The position numbers and the translations under genes were made by a program. Below the pieces are notes generated by a model. That model had not been told where the DNA came from. It made no database searches and saw only the letters and a list, made by a program, of their open reading frames with translations. From the NCBI GenBank assembly GCA_023487865.1, contig JAMDBG010000024.1, positions 1-15,172 on the forward strand: a DNA stretch of 15,172 nt, read 5' to 3'. Positions 15,010 through 15,172 of the stretch are shown here, one piece after another. This stretch comes from Deltaproteobacteria bacterium (GTDB taxonomy: Bacteria > Desulfobacterota > Syntrophia > Syntrophales > UBA5619). How positions within the stretch are numbered: the first letter of the stretch is position 1; each line of letters starts with the position of its first letter.

Positions 15010-15045
15010 GGAAGGTCGACCGGAGAGTGGTCGGCCTCCCATTTT
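15010..15045 (+). terminator. Intrinsic terminator
   Basis: GGAAGGTCGACC (15010-15021) pairs with GGTCGGCCTCC (15029-15039) around a 7-base loop, with one bulged A and one G.T pair; C-A-TTTT follows. It lies about 165 bases after the aldo/keto reductase stop and before the next gene. Confidence 0.55.
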
Positions 15046-15074
15046 GTATGTGACATTCACTGGGTAATGCGACT

Positions 15075-15172
15075 GTGATCCTGTTTCTCCTGACCTTCTT
15101 GCTGTTGTATGGCGGGCTGCATCTCTATTTCTTCCTGAAAATCCGGGCGGCCTTTGCCCCCGGTATGGCCAT
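15075..15172 (+). CDS. N-terminus of a membrane-anchored protein, possibly a metallophosphoesterase
   Basis: The frame is open from 15054 to the window edge, with GTG 15075 as the most likely start. The visible 32 residues are a hydrophobic segment VILFLLTFLLLYGGLHLYFF followed by LKIRAAFAPG and MA. A leading helix with YGGLHLYFFLK is reminiscent of the membrane-anchored N-terminus of bacterial calcineurin-like metallophosphoesterases. No metal-binding motif is in the window, so this is a weak inference. The ribosome binding site is poor, and no ATG fits. The C-terminal part lies beyond the window. Confidence 0.45.
   Translation, partial: MILFLLTFLLLYGGLHLYFFLKIRAAFAPGMA

Noticed and set aside
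1..15172. CRISPR array, insertion sequence, integrase or defence system
   Set aside because: No spaced direct repeats, transposase or recombinase motif, or known defence domain was recognised.

Overview
The window looks like chromosomal DNA of a Gram-negative, motile or surface-sensing bacterium, most likely a deltaproteobacterium-like organism (Desulfobacterota / Syntrophobacterales type). That assignment is inference. It rests on outer-membrane and lipoprotein genes, a CheD-HDOD fusion, an HD-GYP protein, sigma-70-like promoters with strong TTGACA boxes, and moderately high GC coding sequence. No taxonomic marker gene is present beyond one tRNA.

Layout, left to right. (1) 1-435: 3' part of a YciI-like gene, then a 320-bp gene-free stretch with a perfect 10-bp hairpin and one arm of a 22-bp inverted repeat whose other arm is the first 22 bases of the window. 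(2) 757-2115: a CheD deamidase-like domain fused to an HDOD domain. (3) 2211-6115, minus strand: a tight alr-ddl-mipA operon behind a good promoter. It would make L-/D-alanine interconversion, D-Ala-D-Ala and a MipA/OmpV outer-membrane protein, so a cell-wall theme. The alanine racemase carries an unrecognised extension of about 270 residues. (4) About 6240-7700: a visibly AT-richer patch with a decayed membrane-protein fragment and an intact SAM methyltransferase, ending next to tRNA-Thr(CGT); it looks like a small acquired or eroding region. (5) 7913-9384: a near-consensus promoter, a 34-codon cysteine-containing small ORF and a DUF3391/HD-GYP c-di-GMP phosphodiesterase-like gene. (6) 9549-9888, minus strand: a small lipoprotein gene that appears split by a frameshift just after its signal peptide. 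(7) 10375-11519: a crotonase and a 4-oxalocrotonate-tautomerase-like gene transcribed divergently. (8) 11567-12715, minus strand: an MFS transporter. (9) 13002-14843: a small BamE-like lipoprotein and an aldo/keto reductase with a beta-sandwich-like C-terminal domain, then a terminator. The last 98 bases begin a membrane-anchored protein that resembles a metallophosphoesterase.

There is no sign of a complete novel defence or mobile system. The points most worth a second look are the extended alanine racemase, the CheD-HDOD fusion with a changed active-site position, the frameshifted lipoprotein, the small Cys-rich ORF coupled to the HD-GYP gene, and the remnant gene beside tRNA-Thr. All starts, promoters and terminators were read by eye; no similarity search or folding was run.
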